From positions 62,001 to 126,000 of the forward strand of contig CAYRGJ010000005.1 in NCBI GenBank assembly GCA_964423835.1: a stretch of 64,000 nucleotides of DNA. The letters are read 5' to 3'. A program made the translations under genes and the position numbers. Below, one piece after another: positions 17,700 through 24,740 of this stretch. Position 1 is the stretch's first letter; the number at the start of each line of letters is the position of its first letter. The notes below the pieces were generated by a model that was not told the origin of the DNA, made no database searches, and saw nothing but the letters and a program-made list of their open reading frames with translations. The DNA is from JAFGCL01 sp964423835. GTDB taxonomy: Bacteria > Chloroflexota > Dehalococcoidia > UBA2247 > RBG-13-53-26.

Positions 17700-18531
17700 T
17701 GAGGTCCTCCGGCAGCATGGGCGCCGGGGGCTGCTTGTTCCAGCCGGAGGCCTCGAGCCAGTCCCGGACTGGCTGCTTGTCATAGCTCGGCTGCGATCGG
17801 TCGATGGAGTACCTGGAGGCGTCCCAGAACCGGCTGGAGTCCGGCGTCAGCAGCTCGTCTATCAGGGTGAGCTCGCCGTTGACCAGCCCGAACTCCATCT
17901 TGGTGTCGGCGATCATGATCCCCCTCGTTCGGGCGTACGCTTCGGCGAAGCGGTACACGGCGATGCTCGCCTCCCTGAGGTCCAGGGCCAGGGAGTCACC
18001 CACCAGGCTGGCCATGGCGTCCAGGGTCAGCGGCCGGTCATGCCCGCTCTCCTCCTTGGTGGTGGGGGTGAAGATGGGCTCCGGGAACTGCTCCGACTCC
18101 GCCATGCCCGGAGGCACAGGAACCCCGTTGATGGTGCCCTTCGCTGAGTACTCCGGCCAGGCCGCTCCCGAGAGGTACCCCCGTACCACGCACTCGATGT
18201 CGATCCTCTGGGCCTTGCGCACGATCATGGAACGGTCGGCCAGGGCCGCCGGGAACTCGTGCCCGGGGCAGTACGCCTGCAGCCGCGAGGCATCCCTGAT
18301 CACCTCCAGCAGGTGGTTGGGCACGATGCCGGAGGTCTTCTGGAACCAGAAGGCGGAGATCAGGTTCAGCACCGCTCCCTTGTCCGGGATACCGCAGGGC
18401 AGCACCACGTCGAAGGCCGATATGCGGTCGCTGGCCACGATCAGCAGCCGGTCGCCCAGGTCGTAGTTGTCGCGCACCTTGCCGCGGTGGAGAAGCGGGA
18501 TGGGGAGGTTGGTTTCAAGCAGAACTGACAT
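17632..18531 (-). CDS. purC: Phosphoribosylaminoimidazole-succinocarboxamide synthase (SAICAR synthetase)
   Basis: The 299-residue enzyme is of the longer PurC type: LHRGKVRDNYDLGDRLLIVASDRISAFD is split across the nucleotide loop, followed by ECVVRGYLSGAAW and the IADTKMEFGL block that ends the active site. It joins aspartate to CAIR in step 7 of purine synthesis. It is a single gene here, with no other pur genes beside it. The 3' end overlaps the neighbouring acyl-CoA synthetase-like gene by 68 bases in opposite orientation. Confidence 0.95.
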   Translation of the reverse strand: MSVLLETNLPIPLLHRGKVRDNYDLGDRLLIVASDRISAFDVVLPCGIPDKGAVLNLISAFWFQKTSGIVPNHLLEVIRDASRLQAYCPGHEFPAALADRSMIVRKAQRIDIECVVRGYLSGAAWPEYSAKGTINGVPVPPGMAESEQFPEPIFTPTTKEESGHDRPLTLDAMASLVGDSLALDLREASIAVYRFAEAYARTRGIMIADTKMEFGLVNGELTLIDELLTPDSSRFWDASRYSIDRSQPSYDKQPVRDWLEASGWNKQPPAPMLPEDLIRRTSERYREVYRILTGNPLYR

Positions 18532-18660
18532 GAAATCGCCGGGTTCGGATCGATCGCCCCTTCCGGCCGGCGGTGACTTGCGACCGGTGGTTCAGTCTAG
18601 CATGATCGCCGAGGGGGCGGCAACCGGGACGCCGCGTCCTTACCCCGATCAGGAAAGCCC

Positions 18661-19581
18661 CTACCCGGCAGTGACCCCGGCGCTCTCAGCCAGCACCGCC
18701 ATCGCCAGCTGGCAGTGGCTCGCGGCGTAGGACATGGAGACATTGGCCTGGCTGAAGCGGTCGCGGGCCGTGTGGGCCGCCGGAGAATGGCCGTTCTTCC
18801 TCCGGTCGTTCGAATGCGTGGCCGTGGCCGTGTACCCGTTCTCCCAGAAGGGGCGGTAGTCGCTGGCGCAGTCGTGGCGGTTGCGGGTCAGGGTGAACCC
18901 GGTGCCGTAGAGGGCGTTCTGCGTGGTGAACAGGCTGGCCACCGATGAGGATTCCGCGTTGTGCAGGATATCGAGGCTGAAACGGCCATCGGGGTCGTAC
19001 GCCGCCGAGTCAACGTTGTGGTAGAACCCCAGATCGACGTCGCCGGCCGTCATTTCGGCCACGTAGGCCCGGCTGCCGCGCTGCCCCCCTTCCTCACCGT
19101 TCCAGAAGGCGAAAATCACAGTGTGGCGGAACTCATACCGGCTCATGATCCTGGCCATTTCCAGCACCATGGCCACCCCGATGCCGTTGTCCGAGGCGCC
19201 AGGAGCGGGGCCCTCAAGCGGAAGGTCATCGTAGTGGGCCCCAATAATGTAGACCCTGGAGTCACCCCGGAGGGTGGCTATGATGTTCCGGTGGGGGCTC
19301 TGATAGGCCACCTCCAGCCCCGCGATGGCCTGCAGCTGGCTGAAGATCCAGGCGCCGGCCTCCTCATTCCCCGGAGTGAAGCCGGAAGCCGGATAGGCCC
19401 GGGTCCCGAATTCCTGGAGGGCCAGCGTGCTGCTCTCCATGTTGGCCTGGCTCACCAGCGAGATCATCTCAGCGATAGCCGGATCCGCCGCTGCTCCGTT
19501 GCCGGGGGGCGCCGCGTCCTGAGCACAACCGGCCAGGCCCAGGACCAGCGCCAGGCACAAGGACACCGCGATGGCCTTCAT
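18661..19581 (-). CDS. M28 family zinc aminopeptidase, lipoprotein
   Basis: The 306-residue precursor has a signal peptide ending in the lipobox LAGC (Cys at about residue 19), so it should be lipid-anchored outside the cell. The M28 metal ligands are visible in order: IIGAHYDD (His), GASDNGIGVAM (bridging Asp), FWNGEEGGQRGS (catalytic and ligand Glu), YHNVDSAA (Asp), and a His in HSPAAHTARDRF. These peptidases remove N-terminal amino acids from extracellular peptides. The gene is monocistronic and lies just upstream of tRNA-Gln. Confidence 0.9.
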   Translation of the reverse strand: MKAIAVSLCLALVLGLAGCAQDAAPPGNGAAADPAIAEMISLVSQANMESSTLALQEFGTRAYPASGFTPGNEEAGAWIFSQLQAIAGLEVAYQSPHRNIIATLRGDSRVYIIGAHYDDLPLEGPAPGASDNGIGVAMVLEMARIMSRYEFRHTVIFAFWNGEEGGQRGSRAYVAEMTAGDVDLGFYHNVDSAAYDPDGRFSLDILHNAESSSVASLFTTQNALYGTGFTLTRNRHDCASDYRPFWENGYTATATHSNDRRKNGHSPAAHTARDRFSQANVSMSYAASHCQLAMAVLAESAGVTAG

Positions 19582-19627
19582 CAGGACAGACTAGCACAGG
19601 CGGGGACTGTTCCGCGACGTGTTTATG

Positions 19628-19656
19628 TTGTCAGAAGGGCCCTTTTCGGCTATAAT
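19628..19656 (+). promoter_or_regulatory. Sigma-70-type promoter of tRNA-Gln
   Basis: TTGTCA (19628-19633) and a perfect TATAAT (19651-19656) are separated by exactly 17 bases. The predicted start is near 19663, just before the tRNA. Confidence 0.85.
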
Positions 19657-19666
19657 CCGAGCTTGT

Positions 19667-19740
19667 TGGGGAATCGTCTAGCGGTAGGACAGCGGACTCT
19701 GGATCCGTTAGCCGAGGTTCGAATCCTCGTTCCCCAGCCA
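19667..19740 (+). tRNA. tRNA-Gln (anticodon CTG), CCA encoded
   Basis: The cloverleaf closes well. The 7-bp acceptor stem is TGGGGAA with TTCCCCA, the anticodon loop CTCTGGA gives CTG between GCGGA and TCCGT, and the T arm is CGAGG-TTCGAAT-CCTCG. Discriminator G is followed by an encoded CCA. The 3' half, from the anticodon loop onward, is the left core of the 36.5-kb element; integration leaves the tRNA intact at this end. Confidence 0.97.
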
Positions 19741-19741
19741 A
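19697..19741 (+). repeat. attL: 45-bp core repeat in the tRNA-Gln 3' half
   Basis: The stretch from the CTCTGG of the anticodon loop to the AA after CCA is identical to 56204-56248; the next base differs on each side (A/G before, A/G after). A tyrosine integrase lies 197 bases inside. This is the textbook form of integration into a tRNA 3' end. Confidence 0.93.
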
Positions 19742-19744
19742 AAC

Positions 19745-19875
19745 CCCTCGTGAAAAGACCCATAGGACATGTCCAAAAATGGCTTCTAGGCTAACAGATC
19801 TGGGCCATTTTCCACGAGGGGCTGAGCGTCCTCTAGGCTAACGAATACGGGCAGAAAAGGGCCATTTCACGAGGG
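19745..19875. repeat. Arm-type repeat cluster between attL and the integrase gene
   Basis: TCTAGGCTAAC occurs twice (19785-19795 and 19832-19842), each followed by GGGCCATTT-(TC)-CACGAGGG (19802-19821 and 19859-19875). An inverted copy, CCCCTCGTGAAAAGACCC, starts at 19745. Spaced direct and inverted copies beside a core site are typical of integrase arm sites or excisionase sites. A related CCCTCGT...TTTTGCCC stretch lies just outside the right att site. Confidence 0.6.
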
Positions 19876-19937
19876 AAAGGGCCCCCCGGTTCATAGCCAA
19901 ATGGCAACCGGTACAGGTGGGAGTCGCAACATGAATA

Positions 19938-20837
19938 ATGCCAGTACAACAGCAGCTCAAGTCCCCACCCGTCTACCCTGAAGTCAGGGTCTTTCTGCTG
20001 AGCCGAAAGCTCAGCAACTGCCGGCCCCGCACCCTGGAGACCTACCAGCGCTCCATAGAGCGGTTCTTGAGAGCCGTCGGGAAACCCCCGCTTGAAGTGA
20101 CCAAGCTGGACGTCCAGAACTACCTGATGGTTCTCCTGGAGGACCGGAAACGCAGCCCGGCCTACGTCCGCTCAATCCACCTCTGCCTTTCGATCTTCTA
20201 CAAGTGGCTGCAGGCCGACGGACTAATGGACCATTCGCCCATGGCCGGCATCCCCCGGCCCCGGGCCCCGAGGAAAGGAAAGCCCTTCCTGTCACAGGAA
20301 GACTTTGACCGGCTCCTGGCCGTCTGCCCAACCGAGGACTTTCGCGGCGCCCGTAACGCAGCCTGGTTGTGGATGCTGTGGTGCAGCGGCTGCCGCCTCG
20401 ACGGCCTGGCCAAGCTGAAGCTGACCGATCTCGACTGGAAGAACGGGCGCCTTCACGTGGTGGAGAAGGGAGACAAGCCCCGTGTCGTGCCGTTCACAGC
20501 GCCAGCCCAGCGGGCGGTCCTCAAGTACCTCAAGGTGCGCGGATTCTACATGCGGGGCAACGACCCTTACCAGGAGCTCTGGATAAGCGAAGAGCGCAGA
20601 CCGCTGAAGCGAACCGGCTTGCAGCACATCAGCCGGATGGTGCAGGAGAGGTCCGGGGTTCACTTCAAGGACATGAACCACATCTTCCGTCGGACATGGC
20701 TCTACCGCAACGTGAAGAACAATGTGCCCCTTAAGGTCCTGCAGCTGGTCGGCGGCTGGTCAGACCTGGCGACTCTGGACGGCTACGTAAGGGCTATGGA
20801 CAGCGAGGACGCGATCAACCAGGTGGATTGGCAGTAG
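19938..20837 (+). CDS. int: Tyrosine recombinase / integrase of the tRNA-Gln element
   Basis: The 299-residue protein has an N-terminal SAM-like core-binding domain (about residues 12-95) and a C-terminal catalytic domain. The catalytic set is visible: Arg in WCSGCRLDGL, Lys in VVEKGDKPRVVPF, His-x2-Arg in MNHIFRRTW, Trp in GGWSDLAT (in place of His) and the nucleophile Tyr in LDGYVRA. The position just inside attL and facing inward fits the integrase of this element. A 16-codon ORF starts at the ATG at 19931 in another frame and overlaps the start; it may be a leader. Confidence 0.92.
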   Translation: MPVQQQLKSPPVYPEVRVFLLSRKLSNCRPRTLETYQRSIERFLRAVGKPPLEVTKLDVQNYLMVLLEDRKRSPAYVRSIHLCLSIFYKWLQADGLMDHSPMAGIPRPRAPRKGKPFLSQEDFDRLLAVCPTEDFRGARNAAWLWMLWCSGCRLDGLAKLKLTDLDWKNGRLHVVEKGDKPRVVPFTAPAQRAVLKYLKVRGFYMRGNDPYQELWISEERRPLKRTGLQHISRMVQERSGVHFKDMNHIFRRTWLYRNVKNNVPLKVLQLVGGWSDLATLDGYVRAMDSEDAINQVDWQ

Positions 20838-20845
20838 GGGGGAGA

Positions 20846-21097
20846 ATGCCCCGAGATGATCGATGGGACGATGAACTTGACAGACTCCTCGGACGGGCAG
20901 TTCCGGGGGTGGGCTACTACAACCTAGAACTGTTCAACACATGGGGGGTATTCATTCCGCTGCGGGTGCCCCCCAACATGGTGTGCGAGATGGCGCTGGC
21001 CCTGCTGGCTGGAACCTTGGGCGTCAGCCGGGCGTACGGACACCGCCAGTACTTTTCCATGTTGGAGGAGACGATAAGGCCACAGTTCAGAGAGTGA
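20846..21097 (+). CDS. Small hypothetical protein downstream of the integrase
   Basis: The 83-residue product begins MPRDDRWDDELDRLLG and includes GYYNLELFNTWGVFIPLRVPPN. I recognise no family. It starts 8 bases after the integrase stop, with purine-rich GGGGGGAGA directly upstream; a TTG at 20828 overlapping int is an alternative. The acidic N-terminus and position suggest a protein coexpressed with the integrase, possibly a recombination accessory factor, but nothing in the sequence proves this. Confidence 0.6.
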   Translation: MPRDDRWDDELDRLLGRAVPGVGYYNLELFNTWGVFIPLRVPPNMVCEMALALLAGTLGVSRAYGHRQYFSMLEETIRPQFRE

Positions 21098-21115
21098 CGT
21101 CGACGCACAGGACTC

Positions 21116-21177
21116 AGCGAACCGGTCCCTCCAGTACTTGCGAGGCGAGTCTAGCTACCGCACTAGACCGGTTCGCT
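21116..21177. terminator. 12-bp perfect inverted repeat between convergent genes
   Basis: AGCGAACCGGTC (21116-21127) pairs exactly with GACCGGTTCGCT (21166-21177) across a 38-base loop. The right arm overlaps the last codons of the AAA+ ATPase gene. It sits between the plus-strand integrase operon and the minus-strand ATPase gene. It may be a bidirectional terminator without a clear T-tract, or the edge of the inserted cargo module. Confidence 0.45.
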
Positions 21178-22398
21178 AGCAGGAATGTAGCCTTGCTGCA
21201 TTCCCTGCAGTATCACGTATGGAATGAGTTGCGGGTTTGTGAACTTCCACCTGTAGCTTCGCCTCTTGCCGGACTTCTTCAGGATCGGCCCTCGATCTTC
21301 TTCACAGAACTTTGCCAAATGTCCTTGATAGGCACCGAGAGGGAAATCCTTCCCAGTGATCACCGCCAGTGGGTCGGCAATCGCACTAGCGGAGAAGCGA
21401 CCCAACTGATCCTTCCCCACAAGCGCGCAGGCGAGCAGCACTTCTTTGAACAAGGCGTTCTTCTTTGATGACAGAACAGCCTTCTCATACTGGTGTTGCA
21501 GACCGCCCTCTGCGTTCTTGAGCGTATCCGGGATTGCATGCTCCAGGTCACTCTGCGTGACATTCTTCCGACCCGCTTCCACTGCCCTCCTTCCCGCCCA
21601 TAGCCCGAGAAGGTGAGTGTAGTGAGGGTATCCTTGAGACAGTTTCGCCATCCTCAGATCAAGCCCATCTTCGTATTCCATGCTTGCGTACGAGTAGCCA
21701 TTTCTGACAATCTGGGACAACTCATCCTCGGTCATTGATTCAACACGGACTTGTGCTAGATTCCGCGAGATTGAGCGATGCTCGCTCATCAGCTCCTCGA
21801 TACTCTCACCAACTCCAACAATTATCAGCTTTGCCTTTACCAGGGAATCCGACAGCAACTTGATTGTGTCTGCCATCAACCTGTGAACATCGCTTCCTGG
21901 CCTTGTTCTGTCAAACTCATCAATGAATATGACGACCGAATTTGGCAGGGACTCAAGGAAGAGTCGAACATCGTTCGGATTGGTCAAGGCAACCTCTGAT
22001 TCCATCCTTCCAATGATGGTTGCAGTGGCATGTTGAACCAACCCGAGCTGCCTCTGGGCAACCAATATCTCGCGTGTGACCTTGCTCCAAATGGATGCAT
22101 AGTCATCCGATGTGCTGGCCGAGATGAGGATGCATCTTCTGCCCTCGGCAGTTGCTTCCTGGAGCTGTTGGGCTAGAATTCGTGCAACAGAGGTCTTTCC
22201 AGTACCGCGTTCCCCGAACAAGATCACATGAAGACCCTCGGTGTTGATTGCGTCTGTGACGCTGTAGAGAACATCTAGCCTACCGGCGAGGAACTGCGCA
22301 AGGTGTATTGGCTGATGGGGAGTGAATGCCTCGGCTAGTCGGGCAAGGGTGTCTGTCTGGTTTTGTGTGAGCATCAGTGGTTCCTCCTTGGTCGACAT
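21163..22398 (-). CDS. AAA+ ATPase of the ORC/Cdc6 (AAA_16-like) type
   Basis: The 411-residue protein has Walker A GERGTGKTS (about residue 62), Walker B VVIFIDEFDR (about 153), sensor-1-like VGVGES and a C-terminal winged-helix-like region (SKKNALFKEVLLACALVGKD). This resembles ORC1/Cdc6-like or TniB-like ATPases that sense or load onto DNA, as well as ATPases of defence operons. It stands alone, and no nuclease or transposase is adjacent. Codon use is more AT-rich than the flanking chromosome. The start fits an ATG preceded by a TATACT-like -10 at 22423-22428 on the minus strand. Confidence 0.82.
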   Translation of the reverse strand: MSTKEEPLMLTQNQTDTLARLAEAFTPHQPIHLAQFLAGRLDVLYSVTDAINTEGLHVILFGERGTGKTSVARILAQQLQEATAEGRRCILISASTSDDYASIWSKVTREILVAQRQLGLVQHATATIIGRMESEVALTNPNDVRLFLESLPNSVVIFIDEFDRTRPGSDVHRLMADTIKLLSDSLVKAKLIIVGVGESIEELMSEHRSISRNLAQVRVESMTEDELSQIVRNGYSYASMEYEDGLDLRMAKLSQGYPHYTHLLGLWAGRRAVEAGRKNVTQSDLEHAIPDTLKNAEGGLQHQYEKAVLSSKKNALFKEVLLACALVGKDQLGRFSASAIADPLAVITGKDFPLGAYQGHLAKFCEEDRGPILKKSGKRRSYRWKFTNPQLIPYVILQGMQQGYIPASEPV

Positions 22399-22897
22399 CT
22401 AAACATACAGCATGCACTTGATAGTATAACACAGGTCGTCAATGCATTAACCGAACCACTTCTCCACATATGCTCTTGGCGGCGCCTCTGCCTTACGGGT
22501 ACGGTACAGGCAACCCTCAATGGTAAGGTGAGCCATGACCGACACGAGTCTGGGCATGCCCAGAAGCAGCCGGGCCCGGCTTGTGGGCTCCAACATTGAT
22601 CATGCCATGCTTCGAGTGGTGGGGAACAGTGGCCGGCACAATCAGAAGGGCCGCGTAGCGCCGCGGCCATCTTCTAAGGTAGGCAGAGAAAGCGGGTGTC
22701 GCGTGGCACGTCGACCCTCTGCTTGTCTCCGCTGATGGACACAGGCCCAAACAAAGCAACGATTGTTCAGTCTGCCAGAGGCTACCGTGGACGGGGAGAC
22801 GGGGGAGAGTCTGTCTATACCTGAAACACGGGCTGACCCCCTGCATTATGGACGGGGCGCTTGTGGGAGAAAAGCCCTTGGTTGTACCGCGTGGTTC
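22399..22897. other. Intergenic stretch between the AAA+ ATPase and ABC permease genes
   Basis: This stretch of about 500 bases lies upstream of the AAA+ gene and downstream of the permease gene, both on the minus strand. Apart from the -10-like TATACT (reverse of 22423-22428) I find no convincing gene. Short open frames on both strands here have no ribosome sites and odd composition. Confidence 0.5.
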
Positions 22898-23842
22898 TCA
22901 GTGAATCTGCTTGCGCTCGATGGCCCATAATGCCACGCTAAGGGCAATGGCAGCCACCAGAAGCACCACCACGATTGAAACGGCCGGGCTGACATAACCT
23001 ATGGGCCCGATTGGATCGTAGGATAGAGCCCCGTTGGGTTGTGGCACTATCCACTTGAAGCCAAACCAGTTGGAGAACTGCGGAACGATCTGACCGCCGC
23101 TGGCCTGAGCCCAGAACGGAACGAAGGCGTTCTGCAAATGATATGACGGGTCAATATAGTAGAGATGGTATTGTATATAGTATCCACCGCCTACGTCTTG
23201 TATTAGAGAGCGAACCATAGGGCCGACAAGAAAGCAGACCATTACCAGGACGGACATTATCACCATGATCAATACTAGATTTCTGGTGAGGGTAGACAGA
23301 GCCGCGGCCACAGCCGCAAACAGAGAGATTGTCAGCACCGAGTAAAGAAGTAGCCACAGCACGGCTCTTAGAAACGAGGCTAAGGCAGTCTCTTCAAGGC
23401 GGAGAGCGAAACATGACAGCAAAGCTACCAGAATGAGGAGAACGGCTTCAAGGACAATCGTCCTGACCACCAGAGCAGCCAGTTTCCCCAGGAGAATATC
23501 CCGGCGCCGGATGGGCTTGCTGGCGAGGATGAGCAGAGTCCCATCATTTTCCTCCTTGGCAATGAAACCAGCTGCGCCGGCGGATACCAGCATGGCGATG
23601 AAAAACCCCGATAGAATGTAGTAGCACAATAGGAGAAGCTGGCTGGTAGTGAAGAATATCCGCATCTGGAGGGAGACCTGTTGCTCAGTTGAACTCGATA
23701 TTACGAGGAGCACCATCAAGAGTACTATCGGCGGAAAGATCAGCGCCGCGCTCTTCCATCCGGTCAAGTCGACAAACGTCTTCCCAAAGATAGACCGAAA
23801 TCCCAAGTTATTGATCCCTTCCCATCGTCTTGCGATAGACAT
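22898..23842 (-). CDS. ABC-2 type transporter permease
   Basis: Start taken at the ATG at 23842, which overlaps the ATPase gene by 35 bases; a longer frame to 23968 gives a Ser/Arg-rich tail without membrane character. The 314-residue protein has about six membrane segments, among them IFPPIVLLMVLLVIS, LLLLCYYILSGFFIAMLVSAGAAG, a long LL-rich pair, and VSIVVVLLVAAIALSVALWAIE at the end. EENDGTLLILASKPIRRRDILLGK is the cytoplasmic loop typical of NatB/ABC-2 permeases. With the ATPase upstream it should form an exporter. Confidence 0.87.
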   Translation of the reverse strand: MSIARRWEGINNLGFRSIFGKTFVDLTGWKSAALIFPPIVLLMVLLVISSSTEQQVSLQMRIFFTTSQLLLLCYYILSGFFIAMLVSAGAAGFIAKEENDGTLLILASKPIRRRDILLGKLAALVVRTIVLEAVLLILVALLSCFALRLEETALASFLRAVLWLLLYSVLTISLFAAVAAALSTLTRNLVLIMVIMSVLVMVCFLVGPMVRSLIQDVGGGYYIQYHLYYIDPSYHLQNAFVPFWAQASGGQIVPQFSNWFGFKWIVPQPNGALSYDPIGPIGYVSPAVSIVVVLLVAAIALSVALWAIERKQIH

Positions 23843-24740
23843 CCTGAAGGTTGGCCTGCTCCCGGCCGAAGTACTCAATCTCCGCGCCCGACTCCGTAAT
23901 AGCTTCGATGACGTGATTCTGGAGAGCAGTGAAGTCTGAACTTGTGATGTGAAACGTGCCGTCAGCATCGACCGAAATACTCTGAACGAAGGTCCGATCC
24001 TTCAATGCCTGAAGGATCGCCTCGCGGTGGGATACCCTGAGCACGTAGCGATTGAGCGTAACCTTCTGCTTGAGCTCTGGCAGGCCGTCCTCCGCCACTG
24101 TCCGGCCTTTCTCAATGAGAGTAACCGTATCCACCAACTGCTCTAATTCCAGCAGAATGTGGCTGCTAATAAAGATGGTCAGGTGCTCATCTACCCGAAG
24201 CTGCTTCAATTTCTGTACTAGAGACATGCGACCATCGGGATCGAGGTTGGCGGTGGGCTCATCGAGAATCAACAACTGCGGTTGATGAGCCATGGCTTGG
24301 CCGAGGCTGAGACGCTGCTTCATGCCGGCGCTGAAGCCTCCAACTTTCGCGTGGCGGAACTCATGCAGTTCCAGCCAATCGATAAGCTCCCTGGCTCGCG
24401 CCTCGGCTCGGTGCGCTCTCATACCCCCCAGCCGGCCCATGTAAACCAGGTAATCCCAGGCAGTCATGTCCGTGTAGAAGGAGGGACGCTCAGGAGAAAA
24501 GCCCAGCACCATCCTGGCCTCCAGTGAACCGATGGGGTGGCCATCAATGAAACCCTCGCCGGTGCTGCTATTAATAGAACCGATAAGCATCTTCATTGTG
24601 GTGGTCTTGCCAGCTCCGTTCGGCCCAACAAATCCATGAATACTGCCTTTGCGGACGTTTAGGTTCAGTCCATTGACAGCTACCAGCTTGCCAAAGCACT
24701 TGGTTAATCCCTTGGTCTCGATCATGAGATCGCTGTTCAA
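23808..24740 (-). CDS. ABC transporter ATP-binding protein
   Basis: The 310-residue ATPase has Walker A GPNGAGKTT (about residue 39), the signature FSAGMKQRLSLGQ, Walker B LLILDEPTANLD and the switch His in FISSHILLE. A C-terminal extension of about 80 residues (from GRTVAEDGLPELKQ on) is usual for NatA/CcmA-type exporters. It overlaps the upstream beta-propeller gene by 4 bases and the downstream permease gene by 35, so the three products are made together. Confidence 0.92.
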   Translation of the reverse strand: MNSDLMIETKGLTKCFGKLVAVNGLNLNVRKGSIHGFVGPNGAGKTTTMKMLIGSINSSTGEGFIDGHPIGSLEARMVLGFSPERPSFYTDMTAWDYLVYMGRLGGMRAHRAEARARELIDWLELHEFRHAKVGGFSAGMKQRLSLGQAMAHQPQLLILDEPTANLDPDGRMSLVQKLKQLRVDEHLTIFISSHILLELEQLVDTVTLIEKGRTVAEDGLPELKQKVTLNRYVLRVSHREAILQALKDRTFVQSISVDADGTFHITSSDFTALQNHVIEAITESGAEIEYFGREQANLQDVYRKTMGRDQ

